From assembly GCF_030733845.1 (NCBI RefSeq), contig NZ_CP132311.1:1863501-1927500 (forward strand): 64,000 nt of DNA. The letters are read 5' to 3'. A program made the translations under genes and the position numbers. The stretch is from Shinella zoogloeoides (GTDB lineage: Bacteria > Pseudomonadota > Alphaproteobacteria > Rhizobiales > Rhizobiaceae). This document shows positions 56,064 to 64,000 of this stretch, one piece after another. The notes under the pieces are model-generated. The model did no database searches, had not been told where the DNA came from, and saw nothing but the letters and a program-made list of their open reading frames with translations. Position 1 is the stretch's first letter. The number at the start of each line of letters is the position of its first letter.

Positions 56064-56557
56064 TTCACGCCTCCCGCGACCACAGTGCGGAGCGTCTGGT
56101 GGAAGACCTTCGCACCGTCGCGTGTCGTGCCGATATCGACGATCCACTGGCCGGCCGGCACGTCGCGCTCGGCAGCGAAAAGCCCCTGCCCGGCCGGGAC
56201 CAGAATCACGGTGAAATCCTTGCGTTCGTCCACCGGGCTCTTGAAGACGGCCAGGACGTCGTCGGCAAGAAGCGGCGCGCCCTTGGCATCGACGATGCGA
56301 TAGGCGATGCGGCTATCTTCGATCGTGAGATTTCCTTCGATGCCGCTGGCCGCCAGCTCCTTGGCCAGCGCCACCTTGCCATTGAACTGCTGGCTGGCGA
56401 CATAGGTGTTCTGCACCACGAGGCCGCTCCAGCTATGCGAGGCGTTCCAGGCCATGATGAGGTTGACGGTGATGATCGTTCCGAAGAACAGCACCATGAC
56501 GGCCATCATGTGCCAGCCGGTGAAGACGAAACCCTGCTGCTTGCGTTCTGCGGCCAT
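56060..56557 (-). CDS. fixH: FixH, cbb3 oxidase assembly protein
   Basis: Membrane-anchored protein of 165 residues. One N-terminal helix (WHMMAVMVLFFGTIITVNLI) is followed by ASHSWSGLVVQNTYVASQQF, the family signature, and a periplasmic domain ending with PAGQWIVDIG. It is needed with FixI for cbb3 maturation. The ATG at 56557 sits in the ATGA overlap with the end of fixG; a GTG directly before it could add one residue. Confidence 0.93.
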
Positions 56558-58128
56558 CACCTTGCTCCCGGCGTGTTGAAATTGGCGGAATAGACGTCGC
56601 GCTCGTGGCCCTGCCGGTCCTCGGCGATAATCTGGAAACCTTCGGCCGCTTCCGCAATCCGGCTCTTCGGCAGGGTCACGAAAACGCGCAGCGCCGTCAC
56701 CTTGTCCGGATCGACCGGCACGTCGACGCTGCGCCCGCCCACGTCGTCATGGCCGGATATCTTCATGGTCGCGCCCGGCATGCCCTCGATCGAGACGGTG
56801 ATGACGCGCGGCTCGGGGATCATGTTGAGCAGCTTCACGCCGTAGCCGTTGCGGATCGAGCCGTCCGATTCGACGACGAATTGCGGATTGCGGTCGTGGA
56901 TCACGTTGAGGTCCAGCCGGTCGCGCGACAGCAGCGCAAAGAGCAGCGCGAAGCCCGCCAGCGACCAGATGCCGAAGTAGAGCATCGTGCGCGGGCGGAA
57001 GATGATGCGCCAGTTGAAATGCCTGACCTTGTCGTCGAACCGGCCGTTCCCGTCGCGTACCCGTTTCGGATCGACGGCAGCCGTGCCGCCGGCCGTCGCC
57101 AGCGCCATGTTGGCCGAATAGTCCGACAGGGTGGCATAGGCGATGAGGCCGCGCTCCTTGCCGATCTTGTCCATGACGTTGTCGCAGGCGTCGATGCACA
57201 GCGCGCAGGTGATGCATTCCATCTGCTGGCCGTCGCGGATGTCGATGCCCATGGGACAGACGACGACGCAGGCGTTGCAATCCACGCAGTCGCCGACGCT
57301 CTCGCCGGCGGCGATCGCCTTCTTGGCATGGCGGGTGCGCGGCTCGCCCCGCCAGTCGTTGTAGGTGACGACGAGCGAGCTTTCGTCGAGCATCGCCGCC
57401 TGGATGCGCGGCCAGGGGCACATATAGGTGCAGACCTGCTCGCGCATCAGCCCGCCGAAAATATAGGTCGTGGCCGTCAGGATCGCGACGGTGATGTAGG
57501 CGACGGGCGGAGCCCGCAGCGTGGCGAAATTGACGAGCAGTGTCGGCGCATCGGCAAAGTAGAAGATCCACGCGCCGCCCGTCGCCACCGCGATCACCAG
57601 CCAGATCGCGTGCTTGCTGACGCGCTTCCAGACCTTGGCGAGCGTCCACGGCCCGGTGTCGAGCTTGATGCGCGCGTTGCGATCGCCCTCGATCGCCCGT
57701 TCCACGACGAGGAAGAGATCGACCCACACCGTCTGCGGACAGGCATAGCCGCACCAGGCACGCCCGACCGCCGAGGTGACGAGGAAGAGCCCGAAGCCCG
57801 CCATGACGAGCAGACCCGCCACGAAGAAGAATTCCTGCGGCCATATCTCGATGAAGAAGAAGTAGAAGCGGCGGCCGGCAAGATCGACCAGCACCGCCTG
57901 GTCCGGCGCGTGCGGGCCGCGGTCCCACCTGATCCACGGTGTCAGATAGTAGATGCCGAGCGTGATCAGCATCACCAGCCACTTGAACTGCCGGAAACGG
58001 CCTTCCGCCCGCTTCGGGAAGATCTTCTTGCGCTTCTCGTAGAGCGGCTTGCGCACCTTCGCCGAGTTGACGGGCTCCGCCTCGTGGCGCTCGACGGAAC
58101 TGTAGATGGTGGTGGAATTCTGTTGCAT
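56557..58128 (-). CDS. fixG: FixG/CcoG, iron-sulfur membrane protein for cbb3 maturation
   Basis: Protein of 523 residues with an N-terminal cytoplasmic stretch, several membrane helices and ferredoxin-type clusters. The cluster motifs are GDCVDCNACVVVCPMGIDIR and ECITCALCIDACDNVM, and membrane Cys motifs are CGYACPQTVWVDLF and CTYMCPWPRIQAAM. A C-terminal immunoglobulin-like domain follows. It is implicated in copper reduction for cbb3. The ATG at 58128 is preferred over a frame extension upstream. First gene of fixGHIS; a FixK/FNR box is about 60-73 bases upstream. Confidence 0.95.
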   Translation of the reverse strand: MQQNSTTIYSSVERHEAEPVNSAKVRKPLYEKRKKIFPKRAEGRFRQFKWLVMLITLGIYYLTPWIRWDRGPHAPDQAVLVDLAGRRFYFFFIEIWPQEFFFVAGLLVMAGFGLFLVTSAVGRAWCGYACPQTVWVDLFLVVERAIEGDRNARIKLDTGPWTLAKVWKRVSKHAIWLVIAVATGGAWIFYFADAPTLLVNFATLRAPPVAYITVAILTATTYIFGGLMREQVCTYMCPWPRIQAAMLDESSLVVTYNDWRGEPRTRHAKKAIAAGESVGDCVDCNACVVVCPMGIDIRDGQQMECITCALCIDACDNVMDKIGKERGLIAYATLSDYSANMALATAGGTAAVDPKRVRDGNGRFDDKVRHFNWRIIFRPRTMLYFGIWSLAGFALLFALLSRDRLDLNVIHDRNPQFVVESDGSIRNGYGVKLLNMIPEPRVITVSIEGMPGATMKISGHDDVGGRSVDVPVDPDKVTALRVFVTLPKSRIAEAAEGFQIIAEDRQGHERDVYSANFNTPGAR

Positions 58129-58187
58129 TGGGATCGGCCGCACCTGTCGTTGTGCCGGCACAATGACGCCAACAAGAGCGGCCATCG

Positions 58188-58201
58188 TTGATCTACGTCA
58201 A
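58188..58201 (-). promoter_or_regulatory. FNR/FixK box upstream of fixG
   Basis: TTGATCTACGTCAA matches the TTGAT-N4-ATCAA anaerobox with one mismatch in the second half. It lies 60-73 bases from the fixG start codon, the usual activating distance. Confidence 0.8.
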
Positions 58202-58346
58202 GTTTTCGGCATGGAAGGGCGTGGCGGGTTGCCGCATCGTATGCACGCGCACCGCCGGTCCATAACCATCAAGCGCCGAATGTTCACTTTTCGTTCGACA
58301 TTCGCCCAGCCTTTCCTTTATCCTTGGAACTCAAGAGGAGAAAGAG

Positions 58347-58763
58347 ATGACCACCCTGCCCGCCCGCATCATCCATCGGTCCATCCAGCGCGACTGGCGC
58401 GCCGTCTATGCCTTTGCCTGCAAGCCCGAGAACATGCCCCGCTGGGCCTCGGGCCTCGCATCGGGCCTGACGCGCGACGGCGAGGACTGGATCGCCGATG
58501 GCGGGCCGGTCGGAAACGTACGCGTGCGCTTTTTGCCGCCAAACGATTTCGGCGTCATCGACCACACGGTGACATTGCCCGACGGCACCAGGGTGGAAAA
58601 CGCGCTGCGCGTCGTGCCGAATGGCGATGGCGCCGAAGTGATGTTCACGCTGCTGCGGCAGCCGGATATGGACGACGCAGCCTTCGAGCAGGATGCCGCC
58701 CATGTGGCGCGCGACCTCGATGCGCTGGCAAGGCTTATGGAAGAAGAGGAGACACGCCGATGA
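58347..58763 (+). CDS. SRPBCC-family protein (polyketide-cyclase-like)
   Basis: Small START/SRPBCC-fold protein of 138 residues. It opens MTTLPARIIHRSIQRDWRAV, then PENMPRWASGLASGLTRDGE and HTVTLPDGTRVENALRVVPN. No catalytic pattern can be defined. GGAGAAAGAG upstream supports the start. Its TGA overlaps the ATG of the VOC gene by four bases, so the two are translationally coupled. It forms a plus-strand unit with the VOC and diguanylate-cyclase genes between the two fix operons. Confidence 0.82.
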   Translation: MTTLPARIIHRSIQRDWRAVYAFACKPENMPRWASGLASGLTRDGEDWIADGGPVGNVRVRFLPPNDFGVIDHTVTLPDGTRVENALRVVPNGDGAEVMFTLLRQPDMDDAAFEQDAAHVARDLDALARLMEEEETRR

Positions 58764-59116
58764 GCGGCAAGGGTGCGGATCGCAAGATCGACTATATCGA
58801 GTTCAACGTCGCGGACATCGCGAAAAGCAAGGCCTTCTACGGCGGCGCCTTCGGCTGGACCTTCACCGACTACGGGCCGCAATATTGCGAATTCCAGGAC
58901 GGCCGCCTCACCGGCGGCTTCACGACGACGGCGCCGGTGAAAGCAAACGGCGGCCCGCTCGTCATCCTCTTCGCGGACGATCTGGAAGACGCGCTGGCGC
59001 GCGTAGAGAAGGCGGGCGGGACGATCGTCAAGCCGATCTTCGACTTCCCCGGCGGCCGGCGTTTCCAGTTCACCGACCCCGACGGCTACGAGCTTGCGGT
59101 CTGGTCCGACCGGTAA
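58760..59116 (+). CDS. VOC (glyoxalase-like) family protein
   Basis: VOC-fold protein of 118 residues. It reads KIDYIEFNVADIAKSKAFYG, then AFGWTFTDYGPQYCEFQDGR and RRFQFTDPDGYELAVWSD, a single domain of the bleomycin-resistance/dioxygenase superfamily. It resembles PhnB-like or uncharacterised VOC proteins found paired with SRPBCC proteins. Its start is in the ATGA overlap with the SRPBCC gene. Substrate unknown. Confidence 0.82.
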   Translation: MSGKGADRKIDYIEFNVADIAKSKAFYGGAFGWTFTDYGPQYCEFQDGRLTGGFTTTAPVKANGGPLVILFADDLEDALARVEKAGGTIVKPIFDFPGGRRFQFTDPDGYELAVWSDR

Positions 59117-59233
59117 AAGCCTTCCGTAACGTCAATATAAAGGCTCGGGTGACTTTTATCGAAGGAATTCAGGCTTTTTCAATCAGACGCTTCTACGCAG
59201 AGCCCACGGTTGAAACGGACGTGGGCTCGCTCG

Positions 59234-59971
59234 ATGTACAAGATCCTCGGCAAGACTTTGCTGGTCGCGGTGCTCTCGGTGCTCGCCTCGCTGGCGATCA
59301 GCTTCGCCTTCGTACCGATGCTGGGCGGCAAGGTGGCGGGCGCCGGTCTCGTCATGACGATCGCCTGCCCCATCGCCATCTCGATTCCGGCCTCGTTCCT
59401 GCACTTCTGGCAGGCGGAAAGGCTGCGCCTGGCCAATACCGCGCTGGCCGAAGCAAGGGACGAGCTTGCCGCCGCCTATGCCCGCCTGCAGCATCAGGCG
59501 CGGCGCGACGCGCTTACCGGCGTGCTCAACCGGGCCGCGTTCATGACCGAACTCGAGGCGCATAGCCGCACGGGCGCGCACGGCGCCCTACTGTTTCTCG
59601 ATGTGGATCATTTCAAGTCGGTCAACGACCGGTTCGGCCATGCGGCGGGCGACGAGGCGCTGAGCATCATCGGCGCACTGCTGTCAGGTCTCTCCGGGGA
59701 ACGCGACCTCGTCGGGCGGCTGGGCGGCGAGGAGTTCGCGGTCTTCCTGCACGAAGCCTCGGTCACGCGCATGCTCGACCACTCCCAGACGATCCGCGAG
59801 GCGGTGGAAGCCATCGACCTCAGCACGCCGGCGGGCATCCGCATCGCGCTCGGCATCAGCATCGGCGCCTTCCACTGCGCCCCGCGCTTCGACCCCGCCG
59901 AGGCGCTCGCCGCCTCCGACCGCAACCTCTATCGCGCGAAATCATCCGGCAGGAACACGGTCGTCGCCTGA
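59234..59971 (+). CDS. Membrane diguanylate cyclase (GGDEF domain)
   Basis: Protein of 245 residues with two N-terminal membrane helices (TLLVAVLSVLASLAISFAFV and GAGLVMTIACPIAISIPASF), a short coiled coil and a complete GGDEF domain. The active site is RLGGEEFAVFL; DALTGVLNRAAF, DVDHFKSVNDRFGHAAGDEA and NLYRAKSSGRNTVV are intact. The sequence upstream of GGEEF reads LSGLSGERDLVGR, without the usual RxxD spacing of an inhibitory site. The start could be ATG 59234 or TTG 59210. It sits between fixGHIS and fixNOQP. Confidence 0.9.
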   Translation: MYKILGKTLLVAVLSVLASLAISFAFVPMLGGKVAGAGLVMTIACPIAISIPASFLHFWQAERLRLANTALAEARDELAAAYARLQHQARRDALTGVLNRAAFMTELEAHSRTGAHGALLFLDVDHFKSVNDRFGHAAGDEALSIIGALLSGLSGERDLVGRLGGEEFAVFLHEASVTRMLDHSQTIREAVEAIDLSTPAGIRIALGISIGAFHCAPRFDPAEALAASDRNLYRAKSSGRNTVVA

Positions 59972-59998
59972 AGGCCGCGTTTGCCGTCCATATGAAAA

Positions 59999-60023
59999 AA
60001 AGGCCGCGGAAACCGCGGCCTTT
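59999..60023. terminator. Bidirectional terminator between the cyclase gene and fixP
   Basis: AAAGGCCGCGG (59999-60009) and CCGCGGCCTTT (60013-60023) are perfectly inverted with loop AAA; A-run and T-run flank both sides. It serves the convergent cyclase gene and fixNOQP. Confidence 0.92.
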
Positions 60024-60046
60024 CGTTCGTCCGATAAGGCAAGACT

Positions 60047-60910
60047 TTACTCGCCGCCACCAAGCGAATGCACGAAGACGGCGAGCTGCTTGACGGCGGG
60101 ATCGCCGAGGCGGGGCAGCCATGCGGGCATGACGCCGTGCTTGGGCGAGCGGACCTGCGCGGCGACGGCGGCTTCCCCCTCGCCCTTCAGCCAGATCGCG
60201 TCGGCAAGGTTCGGTGCGCCCATCTCGCGCATGCCCTTGGCGTCCTCGCCATGGCAGGCCGCGCAATTGTCGGCGAAGATCTGCTTGCCGGGCTCGACCA
60301 GTGCGGCATCCGAGGGCGTCGCCGTCAGGCTGACGACATAGGCCGCGACCTGCTTGATCTCTTCCGGCTGGAGCATATCGGCATAGGCAGGCATCTCCGA
60401 GGTGCGGGTCTCGTCGTCGCCTGGATGGCGGATGCCGTGGGCGATGGTCTGGTAGATGTCGTCCACCGTGCCGCCCCAGACCCAGTCGTCGTCGTTGAGG
60501 TTCGGGAAGCCGACGAAGCCGGCCGCGCCCGAGCCGTGGCACTGAGCACAGTTGACCTTGAAGGCCGAGGCGCCGCCGGCGATCGCGAATTGCGAGAGCT
60601 GAGGATCGGCCATGATCTCCTGGAGCGACGACTTGGCGATCTGGTCGACGAACCCGGACTGGGCCTGCTTGGCGCTGGCGAGCTCGGCGGCGACATTGGC
60701 GCGGCTCGACCAGCCGAGCGTGCCCTTCGTCGCATCCGAGATCAGCGGCCAGGCCGGGAAGAAGATCGTATAGCCGATCGCCCAGAGGATCGTGGCGTAG
60801 AACGTCCAGACCCACCAGCGCGGCATCGGGTTGTTCAGTTCGCGGATGCCGTCCCATTCGTGGCCGGTGGTTTCGACGCCCGAGATTTCATCGATGTGTT
60901 TCTCGGCCAT
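60047..60910 (-). CDS. fixP: cbb3-type cytochrome c oxidase subunit III, di-haem FixP/CcoP
   Basis: Membrane-bound di-haem cytochrome c of 287 residues. An N-terminal segment (PRWWVWTFYATILWAIGYTI) anchors it, and two CxxCH haem sites lie at FKVNCAQCHGSGAAGFVGFP and IFADNCAACHGEDAKGMREM, each with a downstream methionine (HGEDAKGM...). It passes electrons to FixO and the catalytic subunit. It is the last gene of fixNOQP. Confidence 0.96.
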   Translation of the reverse strand: MAEKHIDEISGVETTGHEWDGIRELNNPMPRWWVWTFYATILWAIGYTIFFPAWPLISDATKGTLGWSSRANVAAELASAKQAQSGFVDQIAKSSLQEIMADPQLSQFAIAGGASAFKVNCAQCHGSGAAGFVGFPNLNDDDWVWGGTVDDIYQTIAHGIRHPGDDETRTSEMPAYADMLQPEEIKQVAAYVVSLTATPSDAALVEPGKQIFADNCAACHGEDAKGMREMGAPNLADAIWLKGEGEAAVAAQVRSPKHGVMPAWLPRLGDPAVKQLAVFVHSLGGGE

Positions 60911-60912
60911 GA

Positions 60913-61065
60913 TCAGTCCTCCTTGAGAGGGATTTCAGCGGCCCGTTCGGCGGCCTTGCGGGCGCCGGGGCGCAGGGTGAAGAGAACGACGGCCAGGAAG
61001 AACAGCGTCATGGCGAGCAGGCCCCAGCTGTCGGCGAAGTGGCGCATGGCGGTATAGGTTTCCAT
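60913..61065 (-). CDS. fixQ: cbb3-type oxidase subunit CcoQ/FixQ
   Basis: Single-helix protein of 50 residues: METYTAMRHFADSWGLLAMT, then LFFLAVVLFTLRPGARKAAE. It stabilises the cbb3 complex. The start at 61065 is chosen for length and the MxTY-like N-terminus, with GGAGGGA upstream; a longer in-frame start exists 30 codons earlier but overlaps fixO. It is located between fixO and fixP with two- and ten-base gaps. Confidence 0.94.
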   Translation of the reverse strand: METYTAMRHFADSWGLLAMTLFFLAVVLFTLRPGARKAAERAAEIPLKED

Positions 61066-61075
61066 GGGTCCCTCC

Positions 61076-61807
61076 TCAGCGGTAACCGGCGGCATCGTCA
61101 TAGGTGGAGAAATCCACCAGCGTGCCGAGCATTTGCAGATAGGCGACGAGCGCATCCATTTCGGTGAACCTGGCCGGATCGCCGTCGAAATCGCCGAACT
61201 TGGCCTTCGGGTAGCGGGCCTCGACGCCTGACGTATCGGCGTTCGGATCAGCCTGCGCCTTCATGTCGGCCTCGGCATTTTCCACCATCTCGTCCGTATA
61301 GGGCACGCCGACGGCGCGATTGGCCGACAGGTGCATCGAGACGTTCTTCACCGCCAGCGGTGTTTCCTTGAGGAAAGCGTAGCTCGGCATCACCGATTCC
61401 GGCACGACCGAGCGCGGCTCGATCAGGTGCTGGACATGCCACTCGTTGGAATAGCGGTCGCCGACGCGGGCAAGGTCCGGTCCGGTGCGCTTGGAGCCCC
61501 ACTGGAACGGATGGTCGTACATCGATTCCGCCGCCAGCGAATAATGCCCGTAGCGCTCCACCTCGTCGCGGAACGGCCGGATCATCTGGCTGTGACAGAC
61601 ATAGCAGCCTTCGCGTACGTAGATGTCGCGGCCCGCAAGCTCCAGCGGCGAGTAGGGCCGCATGCCCTCCACCTTCTCGATGGTGTTTTCCAGGTAGAAC
61701 AACGGGGCGATCTCGACGATGCCGCCGATGGAGACGACGAGCAGCGAGCCGACGAGGAGAAGCGTCGCGTTGCGTTCGAGGATGGCGTGTTTATCAAGAA
61801 TGGACAT
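61076..61807 (-). CDS. fixO: cbb3-type cytochrome c oxidase subunit II, mono-haem FixO/CcoO
   Basis: Mono-haem cytochrome c subunit of 243 residues. An N-terminal helix ([20 protein letters not shown]) is followed by the haem site [20 protein letters not shown] and the axial-methionine region. The run [20 protein letters not shown], then [13 protein letters not shown] identifies CcoO. It sits between fixN and fixQ, 11 bases from the fixN stop codon. Confidence 0.96.
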   Translation of the reverse strand: MSILDKHAILERNATLLLVGSLLVVSIGGIVEIAPLFYLENTIEKVEGMRPYSPLELAGRDIYVREGCYVCHSQMIRPFRDEVERYGHYSLAAESMYDHPFQWGSKRTGPDLARVGDRYSNEWHVQHLIEPRSVVPESVMPSYAFLKETPLAVKNVSMHLSANRAVGVPYTDEMVENAEADMKAQADPNADTSGVEARYPKAKFGDFDGDPARFTEMDALVAYLQMLGTLVDFSTYDDAAGYR

Positions 61808-61818
61808 CGTGTCCCCTC

Positions 61819-63441
61819 CTATTCGGCCGGCTGGAGCGCGGGCGCGGCGCCCGGGATCGGGGCCTCGTCACGCTGGTAGCCGAGGATTGTCATGGTCACG
61901 TTGTAGGCCATGATGAGCGCCCCCAGGAGGAACAGCCCGCCGCCGACGGCGCGCAGCACGTAATAGGGGAACATGGCGGCGATCGTTTCGGCGAAGGAAT
62001 AGACCAGGAAGCCCTGCTCGTCGTATTCGCGCCACATCAGGCCCTGCTGGATGCCGGCGACCCACATGACGGCGGCGTAGACGACGATGCCGAGCGTGGC
62101 GAGCCAGAAGTGCCAGTTGACCATGCGGATCGAGTAGAGCCGCTCGCGGTTCCACAGCTTCGGAACGAGGAAATAGACCGCGCCGAAGGTGATGAGCCCG
62201 TTCCAGCCGAGCGCGCCGGAATGTACGTGGCCGATCGTCCAGTCCGTGTAGTGGCTGAGCGAGTTGACCGACTTGATCGACATCATCGGACCTTCGAAGG
62301 TCGCCATGCCGTAGAAGGCGATGGCCATGACCATCATGCGCACGATCGGGTCGGTGCGGATCTTGTCCCAGGCGCCCTGGAGCGTCATCAGGCCATTGAT
62401 CATGCCGCCCCACGAGGGCATCCAGAGCATGACCGAGAAGACCATGCCGAGCGTCTGCGCCCAGTCCGGCAGCGCCGTATAGTGCAGATGGTGCGGGCCG
62501 GCCCAGATATACATGAAGATCAGCGCCCAGAAGTGGATGATCGACAGGCGGTAGGAATAGACCGGACGGTTCACCTGCTTGGGGACGAAATAGTACATCA
62601 TGCCGAGGAAGCCGGCCGTCAGGAAGAAGCCCACGGCATTGTGGCCGTACCACCACTGCGTCAGCGCATCCTGCACGCCGGCGAAGGCCGAGTAGCTCTT
62701 CACGCCGAGGAACGAGGCCGGCACCGCAAGGTTGTTGACGATGTGCAGCATGGCGATGGTGACGATGAAGCCAAGGTAGAACCAGTTCGCCACATAGATG
62801 TGCGGTTCCTTGCGCGTCATGATCGTGCCGAGGAAGGCGATCAGGTAGGCGACCCAGACGATCGTCAGCCAGATGTCGACATACCATTCCGGCTCGGCAT
62901 ATTCCCTGCCCTGCGTGATACCGAGCAGATAGCCGGTGGCGGCCATGACGATGAAGAGCTGGTAGCCCCAGAACACGAACCAGCCGAGATTGCCGCCGAA
63001 GAGACGGGCCCGCGAGGTGCGCTGCACGACATAGAAGGACGTGGCGATCAGCGCATTGCCGCCGAAAGCGAAGATCACGGCCGAGGTGTGCAGCGGGCGC
63101 GTGCGCCCGAAGTTCAGCCAGGGCTCGATGTTGAGGTCGGGAAAGGCGAGCTGCGCCGCCACGAAGACGCCGACCAGGAAGCCGACGACGCCCCAGAACA
63201 CGGTGGCGATGACACCGTACTTGATGACCTCGTCGAAATAGCCGCCCGCGTCCGCCGGGGACGGAGCGGGCATGGCGGGCGCAAACGAGATGCGCCGCAC
63301 CATGACGAGCGTGCCGGCCAGCAGCACGAAGAAGAGGACCCACATATGGGCCTCGAAGAGCCTGTCCTCGGCAAATGCCGCGCCGAGCAGGGCGATGAAC
63401 GCCCCCACGGCCAGGACGATCGTTTCCGTTACATATTTCAC
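61819..63441 (-). CDS. fixN: cbb3-type cytochrome c oxidase catalytic subunit FixN/CcoN
   Basis: Catalytic subunit of 540 residues with about 12 membrane helices, the high-affinity terminal oxidase for microaerobic growth. Haem-ligand runs are [40 protein letters not shown] and [20 protein letters not shown], and [20 protein letters not shown] near the proton path. The GTG start at 63441 gives [15 protein letters not shown] with GGGGG upstream and the normal family length. First gene of fixNOQP; an FNR/FixK box is about 100-116 bases upstream. Confidence 0.96.
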   Translation of the reverse strand: MKYVTETIVLAVGAFIALLGAAFAEDRLFEAHMWVLFFVLLAGTLVMVRRISFAPAMPAPSPADAGGYFDEVIKYGVIATVFWGVVGFLVGVFVAAQLAFPDLNIEPWLNFGRTRPLHTSAVIFAFGGNALIATSFYVVQRTSRARLFGGNLGWFVFWGYQLFIVMAATGYLLGITQGREYAEPEWYVDIWLTIVWVAYLIAFLGTIMTRKEPHIYVANWFYLGFIVTIAMLHIVNNLAVPASFLGVKSYSAFAGVQDALTQWWYGHNAVGFFLTAGFLGMMYYFVPKQVNRPVYSYRLSIIHFWALIFMYIWAGPHHLHYTALPDWAQTLGMVFSVMLWMPSWGGMINGLMTLQGAWDKIRTDPIVRMMVMAIAFYGMATFEGPMMSIKSVNSLSHYTDWTIGHVHSGALGWNGLITFGAVYFLVPKLWNRERLYSIRMVNWHFWLATLGIVVYAAVMWVAGIQQGLMWREYDEQGFLVYSFAETIAAMFPYYVLRAVGGGLFLLGALIMAYNVTMTILGYQRDEAPIPGAAPALQPAE

Positions 63442-63543
63442 GTTGGCATCCCCCAACTCGTCAACCACTCGCGGCGACCGGTTCCCGCACGGAATCGGCC
63501 ATTGCGCTCGAATGAGCCTTCGCAGATGCGCCCGTCGGCATCC

Positions 63544-63557
63544 TTGACATGGATCAA
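63544..63557. promoter_or_regulatory. FNR/FixK box between fixN and the hemerythrin gene
   Basis: TTGACATGGATCAA fits TTGAT-N4-ATCAA with one mismatch. It is 103 bases from the fixN GTG and 93 bases from the hemerythrin ATG, so it could control either or both divergent genes. Confidence 0.8.
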
Positions 63558-63649
63558 GGCGAGCGACGGAAGCGGACGGCATCAAGGGACAGGTTGACGC
63601 AGCCGCGCGTCGAAGCACCCGCGGCTCTTCCCAAACGAGGAAGCAAGAC

Positions 63650-64000
63650 ATGACGGATTACACAGGCATCGCCCGGCTGCTTTCGGATCGCCCGACGGAC
63701 GCCGTTTCACTCGACTGGCTGAAAAAGGCCCATGACGCCCAGTTGACGCTGTGCACGGCACTGGAAGAGATCGCCGACAGCCTGCCGGCGAACATCAACC
63801 GGCAGAAATGCATCTACGCGGCGAAATCCCTGATACCGCTGATAAACGGCATCCATCGCTATGAGGAGGAAGCGTTGTTTCCCATGCTGGCGACCGGCAG
63901 CGCCGGCAGGCAGGAAATGACCGACACCATCGCGCGGCTGAAGTTCGAGCATGTCGAGGACGAATGCTTCGCCGAAGAGCTCACCGACACGCTGACGCGG
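63650..64000 (+). CDS. Hemerythrin HHE-domain protein (3' end beyond window)
   Basis: First 117 residues of a protein with hemerythrin-like metal-ligand pattern: [20 protein letters not shown] (His), [20 protein letters not shown] (His, Glu) and [20 protein letters not shown] (His). It would hold a diiron site for oxygen or nitric oxide. AAGCAAG-type purines (GAGGAAGCAAG) precede the ATG. The gene is divergent from fixN and shares the FNR/FixK box, consistent with an oxygen-linked role. It continues past the window end. Confidence 0.85.
   Translation, partial: MTDYTGIARLLSDRPTDAVSLDWLKKAHDAQLTLCTALEEIADSLPANINRQKCIYAAKSLIPLINGIHRYEEEALFPMLATGSAGRQEMTDTIARLKFEHVEDECFAEELTDTLTR

Overview
This is a GC-rich alphaproteobacterial chromosome segment, almost certainly from the Rhizobiaceae (Rhizobium/Agrobacterium/Ensifer/Shinella type). 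The evidence is the fixNOQP and fixGHIS respiratory genes with FNR/FixK boxes, cobT/cobS, a Usg-family gene, the divergent zur-znuBC/znuA arrangement with rhizobial Zur boxes, a UvrB with long terminal extensions, and several families of rhizobial palindromic intergenic repeats. Genus is not assigned. All assignments come from reading protein motifs, gene order and DNA signals; no database search was run.

Layout. 1-2.5 kb: an incomplete polar amino-acid ABC importer (binding protein, two permeases). 2.6-9.4 kb: housekeeping and small conserved genes (Usg, DUF2270, methyltransferase, 3-hydroxyisobutyrate-dehydrogenase-like oxidoreductase, Lrp regulator, uracil-DNA glycosylase, nuclease, PleC/PdhS-like histidine kinase). 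9.4-12.8 kb: dgkA, cobT, cobS, DUF1289 and a retropepsin-like protease. 12.9-15.7 kb: SRPBCC and VOC proteins and an ABC-2 exporter. 15.7-16.7 kb: a gene-poor stretch with an orphan terminator (possible small RNA) and an intact IS200-type element. 16.7-27.1 kb: GST, extensin-like lipoprotein, chemoreceptor, thioesterase, a dual GGDEF-EAL protein, a LysR/quinone-reductase pair and DUF3137. 27.2-34.7 kb: uvrB, an AT-rich islet with a single P-loop ATPase of defence-like type, a J-domain protein, dusA and a gamma-carbonic anhydrase.

34.7-39.3 kb is a zinc-homeostasis regulon: Zur, the ZnuABC importer and a CobW-family GTPase, with three Zur-box-like palindromes. 39.3-51.9 kb is a beta-mannoside uptake and catabolism cluster: sugar ABC importer, cytoplasmic GH2 beta-mannosidase, epimerase, Gfo/Idh/MocA dehydrogenase and aldo-keto reductase, with a divergent LacI regulator and two candidate operators; an MFS exporter follows the regulator. 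52-53.5 kb holds gnd.

53.6-64 kb is the microaerobic respiration region: fixGHIS (cbb3 oxidase maturation) and fixNOQP (the oxidase), both on the minus strand, each with an upstream FNR/FixK box. They are separated by three plus-strand genes, one a diguanylate cyclase. A hemerythrin-domain gene starts divergently from fixN and runs off the window.

The best candidate for something little described is the solitary AT-rich ATPase at 30.4-32.0 kb with a perfect TGTGA-N6-TCACA site upstream. Next are a palindromic repeat inside the uvrB coding sequence and the possible small RNA beside the IS200 element.
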